Of a stretch of 8,872 nucleotides of DNA, positions 1 through 5,687 are shown in pieces. The notes below the pieces were generated by a model. That model did not search any database. It had not been told where the DNA came from and was given only the letters and a program-made list of their open reading frames with translations. The first letter of the stretch is position 1; each line of letters starts with the position of its first letter. Origin of the DNA: an uncultured Clostridia bacterium (GTDB lineage Bacteria > Bacillota > Clostridia > Oscillospirales > Ruminococcaceae); NCBI GenBank assembly GCA_947165805.1, contig CAMVBT010000084.1:1-8872 (forward strand). The letters run 5' to 3'. A program made the position numbers and the translations under genes.

Positions 1-172
1 TCTCTCCTCCACCCTCTCTCTCTTTCCGTAAAGGCGAACCGCTTCGCCTTGCAGATTCGGTAAGTAGTACGCTTTAAACAGTAAAAAAAACTGCTCCTAT
101 CGAAAGGCGCAGTTATTATTTTACTCTGAAAAGGGGTACTACCTGCCCCCGCTGCAAGGTGAAGCGTTTGAA
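1..172. repeat. Composite palindromic intergenic repeat, copy A
   Basis: This stretch downstream of recR is built from pieces that recur at 3461-3612. Bases 1-52 are a perfect reverse complement of 3561-3612. Bases 122-166 match 3529-3573 in direct orientation with only 3 differences in 45. Between these arms sits the hairpin at 89-114, which is also present in the other copy. The whole element is therefore roughly palindromic: inverted tail, hairpin, direct tail. The match may continue left of the window edge. No open frame of coding character is seen. It is probably an interspersed non-coding repeat that carries a terminator. Confidence 0.7.
83..114 (-). terminator. Rho-independent terminator of the dnaX-ybaB-recR operon
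   Basis: Read on the minus strand, a 9-bp stem (AACTGCGCC with GGAGCAGTT, one mismatch) encloses an 8-nt loop. It is followed directly by a run of T, seen as the A run at 83-90 on the plus strand. It lies about 180 nt past the recR stop in the correct orientation. The rather long 3' untranslated stretch and the one mismatch are the weak points. Confidence 0.65.
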
Positions 173-182
173 AAGTTTTTGC

Positions 183-204
183 CCAGCTTTTTTCAAAAAG
201 CTGG
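183..204. repeat. Small A/T-centred hairpin
   Basis: CCAGCTTTTT and AAAAAGCTGG form a 10-bp stem around a 2-nt centre (in practice a 4-nt loop). It is followed by the first CTCAAGCGGAGCGAC motif at 218. The same arrangement, an A/T-rich hairpin followed by this motif, occurs at 6703-6822, so it looks like one module of the local repeat family. There is no T run after it on either strand, so a terminator role is unproven. Confidence 0.5.
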
Positions 205-217
205 CCGCCGGAGGCAA

Positions 218-279
218 CTCAAGCGGAGCGACCTCTTATTCCCGTTCTCGAGCGAAGTGACCTCTCAAGCGCAAGCGAC
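218..279 (+). repeat. Three copies of the CTCgAGCGaAGCGAC motif
   Basis: Copies lie at 218-232 (CTCAAGCGGAGCGAC), 247-261 (CTCGAGCGAAGTGAC) and 264-279 (CTCAAGCGCAAGCGAC, one extra base). They sit just beyond the recR stop codon. The same motif recurs at 3708-3723 across the end of the patatin gene and four times at 6808-6880. The variable positions differ between copies, so this is a diverged family rather than a recent duplication. Confidence 0.6.
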
Positions 280-295
280 TACTTACTCACGTTTT

Positions 296-895
296 CTACA
301 GTTCGTTTCGGTTTTCCAAAGCTCTCTGCAAGGTCACGTCGTCGGCGAATTCGAGGGCTGAGCCGGCAGGGAGGCCGTAGGCGAGTCTTGTTACCTTTAT
401 GCCGAGGGGTTTTATCATTCTGCTGATATATGACGATGTTGTTTCGCCCTCTACTGTGGGATTTGTTGCCATTATTACTTCTCTGACATCTCCGGACAAT
501 CTTTTCATCAGCTCGGCTATCCTGATATCATTAGGTCCTATGTTATCCATAGGTGACAGCAGACCGTGAAGGACATGATATACTCCGTTGAAGCCGCCTG
601 CCCTTTCCATTGCCGAAACGTCCTTCGGAGCCTCCACCACGCAGATAAGGCTCTTGTCGCGCTTGTCGTCGTTACAGATCGAGCACTTTTCGGTATCCGT
701 GAAGTTCTGACAGACATTGCAGCAGTGTACGCTTTTCCTCGCTTTCAGTATCTCGGACGAAAATCTTTCCACGTCCTCGACTGGCTGATTGAGTATGAAA
801 TATGCGAGCCTCTGTGCTGTTTTCATGCCGATGCCCGGCAGTCTTGCAAACTGCTCTGCCGCCGAAACAAGAGGTATCGGATTATATTCCGCCAT
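296..895 (-). CDS. recR: Recombination mediator protein RecR
   Basis: RecR acts with RecF/RecO in the cytoplasm to load RecA onto gapped single-stranded DNA during recombinational repair. The 199-residue product has the normal family length. It shows the N-terminal helix-hairpin-helix (LPGIGMKTAQRL, residues 19-30), a four-cysteine zinc finger (C59, C62, C71, C74), and a Toprim domain starting at VVEAPKDV near 86 and running through MATNPTVEGETT (142-153). The C-terminal block TRLAYGLPAGSALEFAD (169-185) is typical. The ATG is one base after the ybaB TGA (TGATATG), and no Shine-Dalgarno sequence is visible. Translation is therefore probably coupled to ybaB by termination-reinitiation. It is the last gene of the dnaX-ybaB-recR operon. 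Confidence 0.97.
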   Translation of the reverse strand: MAEYNPIPLVSAAEQFARLPGIGMKTAQRLAYFILNQPVEDVERFSSEILKARKSVHCCNVCQNFTDTEKCSICNDDKRDKSLICVVEAPKDVSAMERAGGFNGVYHVLHGLLSPMDNIGPNDIRIAELMKRLSGDVREVIMATNPTVEGETTSSYISRMIKPLGIKVTRLAYGLPAGSALEFADDVTLQRALENRNEL

Positions 896-896
896 A

Positions 897-1247
897 TCAG
901 AACAGACCGGGGAAGCTTACGCCGCCGGTGACCTTCTCCATTTCCTTGGCGCTTTCCTCGTCGACCTTCTGTATCATTGCGTTTACGCCTGCGATGATTA
1001 TGTCCTGAAGACCCTCGATATCGTCCTTGTCAACTATGTCGGGGTTCAGCTTTATCTCCTTGAGGACTCTGCCGCCCGTCATTGTCAGCTCGATCATGCC
1101 GCCCGCGGCGGTCTCGGTGAATTCCTGCTGTTCAAGCTGCTCCTGAACTGCCTGTATATCCTCCTGCATCTTCTGCGCCTGCTTTACCATGGAATTCATA
1201 TTCTGGGCGCCCTTGTTCGCGTATCCCTGTGGAAGTCTTGCTCTCAT
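897..1247 (-). CDS. YbaB/EbfC family nucleoid-associated protein
   Basis: Members of this family are small dimeric DNA-binding proteins that coat the nucleoid. Their genes are conserved between dnaX and recR, as here. The 116-residue product has a Gln/Glu-rich helix (about 18-42, MNSMVKQAQKMQEDIQAV), a central beta segment with the family signature AAGGMIELTMTGGRVLKEI (47-65), and a helical end VNAMIQKVDEESAKEMEKV. It closes with the characteristic Gly/Pro-rich tail GGVSFPGLF. It is slightly longer than usual at the N-terminus (MRARLPQGYANKG), a pattern common in clostridial homologues. The ATG at 1247 follows AAAGGAAA at good spacing. The gene starts 16 nt after the dnaX stop and ends one base before recR. 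Confidence 0.95.
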   Translation of the reverse strand: MRARLPQGYANKGAQNMNSMVKQAQKMQEDIQAVQEQLEQQEFTETAAGGMIELTMTGGRVLKEIKLNPDIVDKDDIEGLQDIIIAGVNAMIQKVDEESAKEMEKVTGGVSFPGLF

Positions 1248-1263
1248 TTTTCTGTTTCCTTTC

Positions 1264-2823
1264 TTATTGACGTTTTATATTTATTCCCAACGACTCTGCA
1301 AGGTCGAGGAATTGTTTTACCTTATCCTGCTTTTCCTCTTTTTCTTCTGTAAGCACCGAATTCGGAGAAGAAATAAGCCTTATCTTTCTGCCGATAGCCT
1401 TTGAAAGCTCGCTTTCTATCAGTTCCCTGTTCTCCTTTATTGCCATTTCGACGGCAAGAGCAGAGCCCTGTATCAGCACGAAATTGTCCTTTATCAGCGC
1501 TTTCGAGCGCATAAGTCCGAACTTTATGCTGTCCGGCAGATTTTCGATTATATCCGTCCAGATGTCGAGCTGCTTGAAGTCCGACAGATCGTCGGTCTCG
1601 GGAAGATCCGGGATCGGCTGCTTTTCCTCCGTTTTTACCGTGTGTGTTGTTTCTGTATGTCCGGCATAGTTTTCGGGGGTAACACCGTTCGCAAGCATCT
1701 GCTCAAGCTTTTCGACACGCGCCGTCAGAGCCTTATCGTCCGCGTCGAGCGACGGTGTGCAGAGCTTTATCAGGCACATTTCAAGCAGCATAGCCGGTGT
1801 GCGCACTCTGCCCATTGAGGTGAAAGTCTCGCTGAGTATTGAAATATACCTCATTATCTGCGAAAGCGTGAACTTATCTGCCTGTTCCCTGTACCGCGTG
1901 AGATCGTCCGCGGTGAGCTTTACCACGGAGTTATCCGCTCCCGCTTTCAGGAGCATAAGTATCCTGAAATGCGAGATAAGCTCTTCGCACAGCCTTGTTA
2001 CGTCCTTTGAGCGGTCGATCAGCTCATCGAGTATTTTAAGTATTCCCGCGGTATCGGAGGCGTAAACACAGTCCGCCATATTGAACAAATGGTCGGAACC
2101 GGATATCCCGGCGCACTCCCTGACCGTATCGACGGTCACGCTGTCGGTAACGGAAAGGCACTGGTCGAGCAGAGAGAGCGCGTCTCTCATACCGCCCTCG
2201 GATATCTTCGATATGAGGAATGCCGCGTCGTCGGAGAGCTGTCTGCCCTCCTGCTCCGCCACCCATAAAAGGCGCTTCTTGCTGTCTTCTATATCTATGC
2301 GTCTGAACTCGAATCTCTGGCAGCGCGAGATTATAGTCGCGGGTATTTTATGGACTTCTGTTGTGGCGAGAATGAAAACGACGTGAGCGGGGGGCTCCTC
2401 GATAAGTTTCAGCAGTGCGTTGAACGCTGCCGGCGAGAGCATATGCACCTCGTCGATGATATATACCTTATATTTTCCCGACATTGGGGCGTAAACGGCG
2501 TCCTCTTTGAGGTCGCGGACGTAATCGACGCCGTTGTTTGATGCTGCGTCTATCTCGGTGACATCGGAGAAGTCGTTATCGATGTTTTTGCAGCTTTCAC
2601 ACTCGAGGCAGGGGTTACCGTCGCGCAGGTCGGCGCAGTTGAGTGCTTTTGCAAGTATTTTTGCGCAGGTGGTCTTGCCTGTTCCGCGCGAACCGGTGAA
2701 TAGGTAAGCGTGGGAGGACTGACCGTTTCTGAGCTGATTTTTCAGCGTTGTGGTGATATGATCCTGAGATATCACATCATCAAAGGTACGGGGACGGTAT
2801 TTTCTGTATAATGCGAGATACAT
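1264..2823 (-). CDS. dnaX: DNA polymerase III subunit gamma/tau (DnaX)
   Basis: DnaX is the ATPase of the replicative clamp loader, which opens the beta sliding clamp at primer termini. In the 519-residue product the family N-terminus MYLALYRKYRPRTFDDV is followed by Walker A GSRGTGKTT (44-52) and a zinc module (C63, C72, C75, C78). Next come Walker B DEVH (124-127), sensor 1 ILATTE (151-156), the SRC arginine-finger motif (166-168) and sensor 2 GGMRDALS (210-217). The collar domain and a short C-terminal tau-type region follow; family members commonly have a longer C-terminus. An in-frame TTG at 2841 would add six residues, but it lies upstream of the ribosome site AAAGGAG, which is correctly spaced for the ATG at 2823, so the ATG is chosen. 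It is preceded by the SRP RNA and followed by ybaB and recR. Confidence 0.96.
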   Translation of the reverse strand: MYLALYRKYRPRTFDDVISQDHITTTLKNQLRNGQSSHAYLFTGSRGTGKTTCAKILAKALNCADLRDGNPCLECESCKNIDNDFSDVTEIDAASNNGVDYVRDLKEDAVYAPMSGKYKVYIIDEVHMLSPAAFNALLKLIEEPPAHVVFILATTEVHKIPATIISRCQRFEFRRIDIEDSKKRLLWVAEQEGRQLSDDAAFLISKISEGGMRDALSLLDQCLSVTDSVTVDTVRECAGISGSDHLFNMADCVYASDTAGILKILDELIDRSKDVTRLCEELISHFRILMLLKAGADNSVVKLTADDLTRYREQADKFTLSQIMRYISILSETFTSMGRVRTPAMLLEMCLIKLCTPSLDADDKALTARVEKLEQMLANGVTPENYAGHTETTHTVKTEEKQPIPDLPETDDLSDFKQLDIWTDIIENLPDSIKFGLMRSKALIKDNFVLIQGSALAVEMAIKENRELIESELSKAIGRKIRLISSPNSVLTEEKEEKQDKVKQFLDLAESLGINIKRQ

Positions 2824-2851
2824 ATTCCCCGCTCCTTTCAAAGATTATCAA

Positions 2852-2978
2852 AGCCCTTGATCATGAACACAGACTTTACCGCGCACAAGCCGAAGATTTG
2901 CTTAATGCTGCTCGGTTCCCCGCCTGACATGGTTCACAACACGACCTCGCACGGGGTCCATGTTCATGATCAAGGGTT
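2852..2978 (-). ncRNA. ffs: Signal recognition particle RNA, small bacterial type (4.5S)
   Basis: This is the RNA scaffold that binds Ffh for co-translational targeting of membrane proteins. A perfect 16-bp closing helix is formed by 2961-2976 and 2854-2869 (cccttgatcatgaaca and its complement). On the minus strand the apical domain carries the conserved core GTCAGG, then CGG-GGAA-CCG (GNRA tetraloop at 2916-2919), then AGCAGC. These are the Ffh-binding internal loops. At about 125 nt there is no room for an Alu domain, so it is the short form. Position just upstream of dnaX matches the Firmicutes order. The exact 5' and 3' ends are estimated. Confidence 0.93.
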
Positions 2979-2991
2979 TTTACTTTTTACT

Positions 2992-3020
2992 ATTATATAC
3001 TATTTCTGAAGAAAAATCAA
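2992..3020 (-). promoter_or_regulatory. Sigma-A promoter for the SRP RNA (and probably dnaX operon)
   Basis: On the minus strand TTGATT (3020-3015) and TATAAT (2997-2992) are separated by exactly 17 nt, which predicts a start near 2985, a few bases before the SRP RNA helix. No second convincing promoter is visible between the SRP RNA and dnaX. Only 28 nt separate them, so the operon probably also depends on this promoter through read-through. Confidence 0.75.
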
Positions 3021-3079
3021 GTAATTTTTGAAATTTCCGGTTTTTGTGCTGATAATGGTACAATTCAGAGTTTTGGGTC

Positions 3080-3316
3080 TGCGTTTTATTTCGCCCGGCG
3101 GCGGCGCGGTACCCGGCGGCGAGCCGCCGCTCCCAAACCGTCTGTTACTTTTTGAGGAGTGGCGGGTCTGTGCCTCGCAGTCGTTAGTTTAGGTTTTGCG
3201 TTTTATTTCGCCCGGCGGCGAGCCGCCGCTCCCAAACCGTCTGTTACTTTTGCTTATGTGGCAAGTCATCTGCCTCGCAGCCGTTAGTTTTTGAGTTGCG
3301 TTTTATTTCGCCCGCG
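3080..3316. repeat. GC-rich tandem intergenic repeat with REP-like palindrome
   Basis: Three successive units begin with TGCGTTTTATTTCGCCC at 3080, 3197 and 3297 (spacing 117 and 100). Units 1 and 2 continue with the palindrome CGGCGGCGAGCCGCCG (3114-3129 and 3213-3228), then CTCCCAAACCGTCTGTTACTTTT. Each ends near CCTCGCAG(T/C)CGTTAGTTT. Unit 1 has an extra GC-rich insert of about 17-18 bp before its palindrome. Unit 3 stops after CGCCCGCG. No coding potential is seen. It resembles REP-type elements built round a GC hairpin; function is unknown. Confidence 0.75.
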
Positions 3317-3493
3317 TTCGACAAGGACTGAAAAAGACTGCCGCCCACCAGTGCCCCTGCTCCTTTTGGTACAGGGTTTGTGTGGAATCCTTTCAGAGTC
3401 TGTGCTATCGACGACGGGAGAACTTTCCGTTCGTCCCCCCGTGCCCCCTTCGGTTCCGTTCCTATTCAGAGTAAATGGCATTAAAAGCACAAA

Positions 3494-3524
3494 AATAACT
3501 GCTCCTTTTGTTGGAGCAGTTATT
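3494..3524 (-). terminator. Perfect 12-bp hairpin, possible leftward terminator
   Basis: AATAACTGCTCC (3494-3505) and GGAGCAGTTATT (3513-3524) form a perfect 12-bp stem with a 7-nt loop. On the minus strand it is followed by TTTGTGCTTTT, a moderately T-rich tail. It lies about 200 nt past the patatin stop. The equivalent hairpin at 89-114 lies in the same position relative to recR. It could end transcription from the patatin gene, but it is distant from it and the T tail is interrupted. Confidence 0.45.
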
Positions 3525-3645
3525 ATATTACTCTGAAAAGGCGTACTACCTACCCCCGCTGCAAGGCGAAGCGGTTCGCCTTTACGGAAAGAGAGAGAGG
3601 GTGGAGGAGAGAGGGGGTCTGGGGGAGGGAGGAGGCGGGGGAGGG

Positions 3646-3680
3646 AGAAAACCACTTTCCTTCGGGGAAAGGGGTTTTCT
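3646..3680 (-). terminator. Stem-loop just after the patatin gene, likely terminator
   Basis: AGAAAACC (3646-3653) pairs with GGTTTTCT (3673-3680), and CTTTCC (3655-3660) pairs with GGAAAG (3666-3671), with one mismatch between the two helices and a TTCGG loop. It starts about 43 nt beyond the patatin stop codon. The A and T runs lie inside the outer stem, so the 3' arm ends in GGTTTTCT on the minus strand. No longer T tract follows, which lowers confidence. Confidence 0.45.
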
Positions 3681-3707
3681 TCCTTCCTCGCCTTCTTCCG
3701 CCCCCAG

Positions 3708-3723
3708 CTCGAGCGTAAGCGAC
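3708..3723 (+). repeat. CTCGAGCGTAAGCGAC motif at the patatin 3' end
   Basis: A single 16-nt member of the motif family found at 218-279 and 6808-6880. Its last base is the first plus-strand base of the patatin stop triplet (CTA at 3723-3725). It therefore directly abuts the end of the gene. Confidence 0.5.
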
Positions 3724-4574
3724 TACTCTTTGATAAACTCTCTGATAACCGGGAGCATTTTTATGCCGTAATTATAGCCTTCTTCCTCGAACGGGAGAAG
3801 AATTTTCGGGTCATTTTCGGTGCGGTGAATGCCGTAGTCCTTTTCGGGGGCGAGTATGAGCACTTTTCCGTCCTTTTCGAGCTTTGCGAGCTCTTCTGTT
3901 TCGCGGTTATACATGATATGTCGTGTTTTGAGGGCTTCGGCGAGCTTGGGGTATTTCGGGTATGCGAGCTTTACTGCCGTGACAAGACTTTCCGGCTTTT
4001 TCACATAGCCGCGCGGACGGGTCAGTATCACGATCAGCCTGTCGAGCCCGCTGTCCAGTGCATACTTAAAAGGTATAGAGTCGGTGATGCCGCCGTCCAT
4101 GTAATACTGCCCGTTTATCTTTATCGGTCTGAACAGTATCGGCAGGGCGCACGAAGCCCGCAGCACCGTCCACTTGTGGTCGTCGGCCTTTACGCGCATA
4201 TATTCGGTTTTGCCGGTCTCTATGTTTGTCACCGCGCCGAAGCCGTTCTCGCCGCTGCGGCGGTATTCCTCGAAATCAAACGGTATCAGCTTGTCGGGTA
4301 TCTCGCCGAACACGAAATCAAGCCCGTAATATGAGCGGCTGCTGCGGTCGAACATATTTCTCATGCCCATATAGCGCTTGTCGTTCATATATTCCGCGGT
4401 GATGCGGTGGTTTCTGCGCGGCTGCTTCGACAGATAGGACACTCCGTAGGATATGCCCGCCGAGGCTCCGGCGACGTAGTTTATGTATATATCGTTGTCG
4501 AGCATGGCGTCGAGTATGCCGCAGGTGAATATCGTGCGGCTGGCTCCGCCCTCGAGTACAAGTCCTGTTTTCAT
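3723..4574 (-). CDS. Patatin-like phospholipase family protein
   Basis: A predicted cytoplasmic serine acyl hydrolase of the patatin/RssA group, acting on lipid ester bonds; the substrate is unknown. The 283-residue product shows the oxyanion-hole motif LVLEGGASRTIF (5-16), the nucleophile elbow GASAG with Ser38 (36-40), and the second catalytic residue in MDGGITDSIPF (D160). It therefore has an intact Ser-Asp dyad. No signal peptide or membrane segment is seen. The frame is open to 4631, but that upstream start would lie above the promoter -10 at 4619-4624. The ATG at 4574 has GGGAG at good spacing and gives the family-typical N-terminus MKTGLVLEGG. Monocistronic, divergent from the ABC block. 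Confidence 0.9.
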   Translation of the reverse strand: MKTGLVLEGGASRTIFTCGILDAMLDNDIYINYVAGASAGISYGVSYLSKQPRRNHRITAEYMNDKRYMGMRNMFDRSSRSYYGLDFVFGEIPDKLIPFDFEEYRRSGENGFGAVTNIETGKTEYMRVKADDHKWTVLRASCALPILFRPIKINGQYYMDGGITDSIPFKYALDSGLDRLIVILTRPRGYVKKPESLVTAVKLAYPKYPKLAEALKTRHIMYNRETEELAKLEKDGKVLILAPEKDYGIHRTENDPKILLPFEEEGYNYGIKMLPVIREFIKE

Positions 4575-4618
4575 AGAATAAGCTCCCGTAAATATGACAT
4601 ATAGAAATCGCTTATTAA

Positions 4619-4647
4619 ATAATATCATCATTATCGGAAAAAATCAA
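4619..4647 (-). promoter_or_regulatory. Sigma-A promoter of the patatin-like gene
   Basis: On the minus strand TTGATT (4647-4642) and TATTAT (4624-4619) are 17 nt apart. The predicted start near 4612 gives a leader of about 38 nt containing the GGGAG ribosome site of the ATG at 4574. This supports the shorter protein start. Confidence 0.65.
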
Positions 4648-4842
4648 GAAAATTTTTTACAATATCTGCCATATCGACGAAAAAAACCTGAGATAACGTT
4701 TACTATATATTGTATCTGATCTGTTTTTTCAATCAATATCTGTATATCTGTGAAAAAATTTTAGACATTTTTCATAAAAATAACACATTTTTGGGCATAT
4801 CGCTGTATAAAATAAAGGCGTTTCAAAAGAATTTAATAATTA
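4648..4842. other. AT-rich divergent spacer
   Basis: Between the patatin promoter and the ABC promoter lies about 195 bp of strongly AT-rich DNA with several T and A tracts. I see no gene, no clear operator palindrome and none of the repeat families found elsewhere in the window. The A/T tracts could bend DNA upstream of the strong rightward promoter, but that is only an inference. Confidence 0.4.
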
Positions 4843-4871
4843 TTGACAAATCGTGAATTTTTTGATATAAT
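4843..4871 (+). promoter_or_regulatory. Fully consensus sigma-A promoter for the ABC block
   Basis: TTGACA (4843-4848) and TATAAT (4866-4871) are separated by exactly 17 nt, a perfect match to the housekeeping consensus. The predicted start near 4878 leaves a leader of about 90 nt before the first ATPase. A promoter this strong is unusual for a transporter and suggests high expression or control at a later step. Confidence 0.85.
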
Positions 4872-4967
4872 ATAAAGGAGACTATGGGATAATTATGCTA
4901 TTTTATAAAAAATAACGAAAATATTACCCGTTGTAAAATATAAAAGCTTGTGAAATCGTTTAATCTT

Positions 4968-5669
4968 ATGGAAAATATACTCAAAGCCGAAAATATTTCG
5001 CGCGAATTTAAGATAGGCGACGGAAGTGTCGTACACGCTCTCACGAATATCGACCTTGATGTGAATGAGGGCGAGCTTGTATGTCTGCGGGGAAGGTCGG
5101 GCTCCGGCAAGACCACGCTGATAAACATACTCGGCGCGCTCGACAGGCAGGACGGCGGAACGGTGACATTCTGCGGCGAGGATATCGGAAAGCTCTCCGA
5201 CGCGGCGCGGGATAAGCTGCGCAGAAAAAAGCTCTCGTTCGTGTTCCAGTCCGTGGCTCTGATATCGACGATGACGGCGCTGGAAAACGTCGAGTTCTCA
5301 CTTCGGCTGGCAGGTTATCCGATAGCCGGACGTACAAAGCGCGCAAAGGAATGTCTCGCACGCGTGGGACTCGCAAAGCGTATGTACCACAGACCCGGCG
5401 AGATGTCCGGCGGCGAACAGCAGAGAGTCGCCATAGCAAGGGCGGTCGCGCATAAGCCGAAAATAATCTTCGCCGACGAGCCTACCGCGGCTCTGGACTC
5501 CACGACCGGCACGGCTGTGCTGGGGCTGTTCCGGGAGCTTGTGCGGGACGACGGCATCACCGTGGTGATGACCACCCACGACGAGGCGATGATGGAGCTC
5601 GCCGATGTGGTGTACTCGCTGGAGGACGGCGTGATCGTTGACATAAAAAGAAACGATATACCATTATAA
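4968..5669 (+). CDS. ABC transporter ATP-binding protein, MacB/LolD type
   Basis: The cytoplasmic ATPase of an ABC transporter. The 233-residue product has Walker A GRSGSGKT (42-49), Q-loop FVFQ (Gln94), signature SGGEQQR (147-153), Walker B IIFADE (166-171), D-loop ALD and the H-loop histidine (His204). All catalytic residues are intact. The compact length, the [11 protein letters not shown] segment and the signature resemble the LolD/MacB/FtsE class, not the longer MalK class of sugar importers. The frame is open from a GTG at 4950, but the ATG at 4968 gives the usual N-terminus ([11 protein letters not shown]). Neither start has a visible Shine-Dalgarno sequence, so the start is uncertain by six residues. 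The gene is first in the rightward block, 18 nt before the second ATPase. Confidence 0.9.
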   Translation: MENILKAENISREFKIGDGSVVHALTNIDLDVNEGELVCLRGRSGSGKTTLINILGALDRQDGGTVTFCGEDIGKLSDAARDKLRRKKLSFVFQSVALISTMTALENVEFSLRLAGYPIAGRTKRAKECLARVGLAKRMYHRPGEMSGGEQQRVAIARAVAHKPKIIFADEPTAALDSTTGTAVLGLFRELVRDDGITVVMTTHDEAMMELADVVYSLEDGVIVDIKRNDIPL

Positions 5670-5687
5670 TATAGCAGGATATAAAAT

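Larger units (their letters stand above)
3317..3722. repeat. Composite intergenic repeat, copy B, purine-rich
   Basis: This 400-bp gene-free stretch contains several things. There is a segment of unknown nature (3317-3460) and a palindromic block (3461-3540) around the hairpin 3494-3524. Next comes the tail 3529-3573, shared in direct orientation with 122-166, and the block 3561-3612, identical in inverted orientation to 1-52. A G/A-rich tract (3585-3650), a hairpin (3646-3680) and one CTCGAGCGTAAGCGAC motif complete it. Open frames exist on both strands over most of it (3284-3655 minus, 3291-3536 plus), but neither has a recognisable domain or a good ribosome site, so I treat it as non-coding repeat DNA. 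Confidence 0.6.

Noticed and set aside
789..1352. Plus-strand 187-codon frame across recR, ybaB and dnaX
   Set aside because: Leucine/tyrosine-rich antisense translation of three clearly real genes; no ribosome site.
1339..1356. Programmed frameshift site in dnaX (as in the E. coli gamma form)
   Set aside because: The A-rich stretch encoding EEKEEK has only five consecutive A and no clear A-AAA-AAG slippery heptamer or following hairpin.
2824..2841. Upstream TTG start for dnaX
   Set aside because: It would translate through the ribosome site AAAGGAG that is correctly placed for the ATG at 2823, and the family begins at MYxALYRKYRP.
3284..3655. Minus-strand 123-codon frame as a hypothetical protein gene
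   Set aside because: No recognisable domain, low-complexity composition, no good ribosome site, and it lies across repeat modules shared with positions 1-172, where the frame is not kept.
4575..4631. N-terminally extended patatin start at 4631
   Set aside because: It lies upstream of the predicted -10 element and adds residues not typical of the family; the ATG at 4574 has its own ribosome site.
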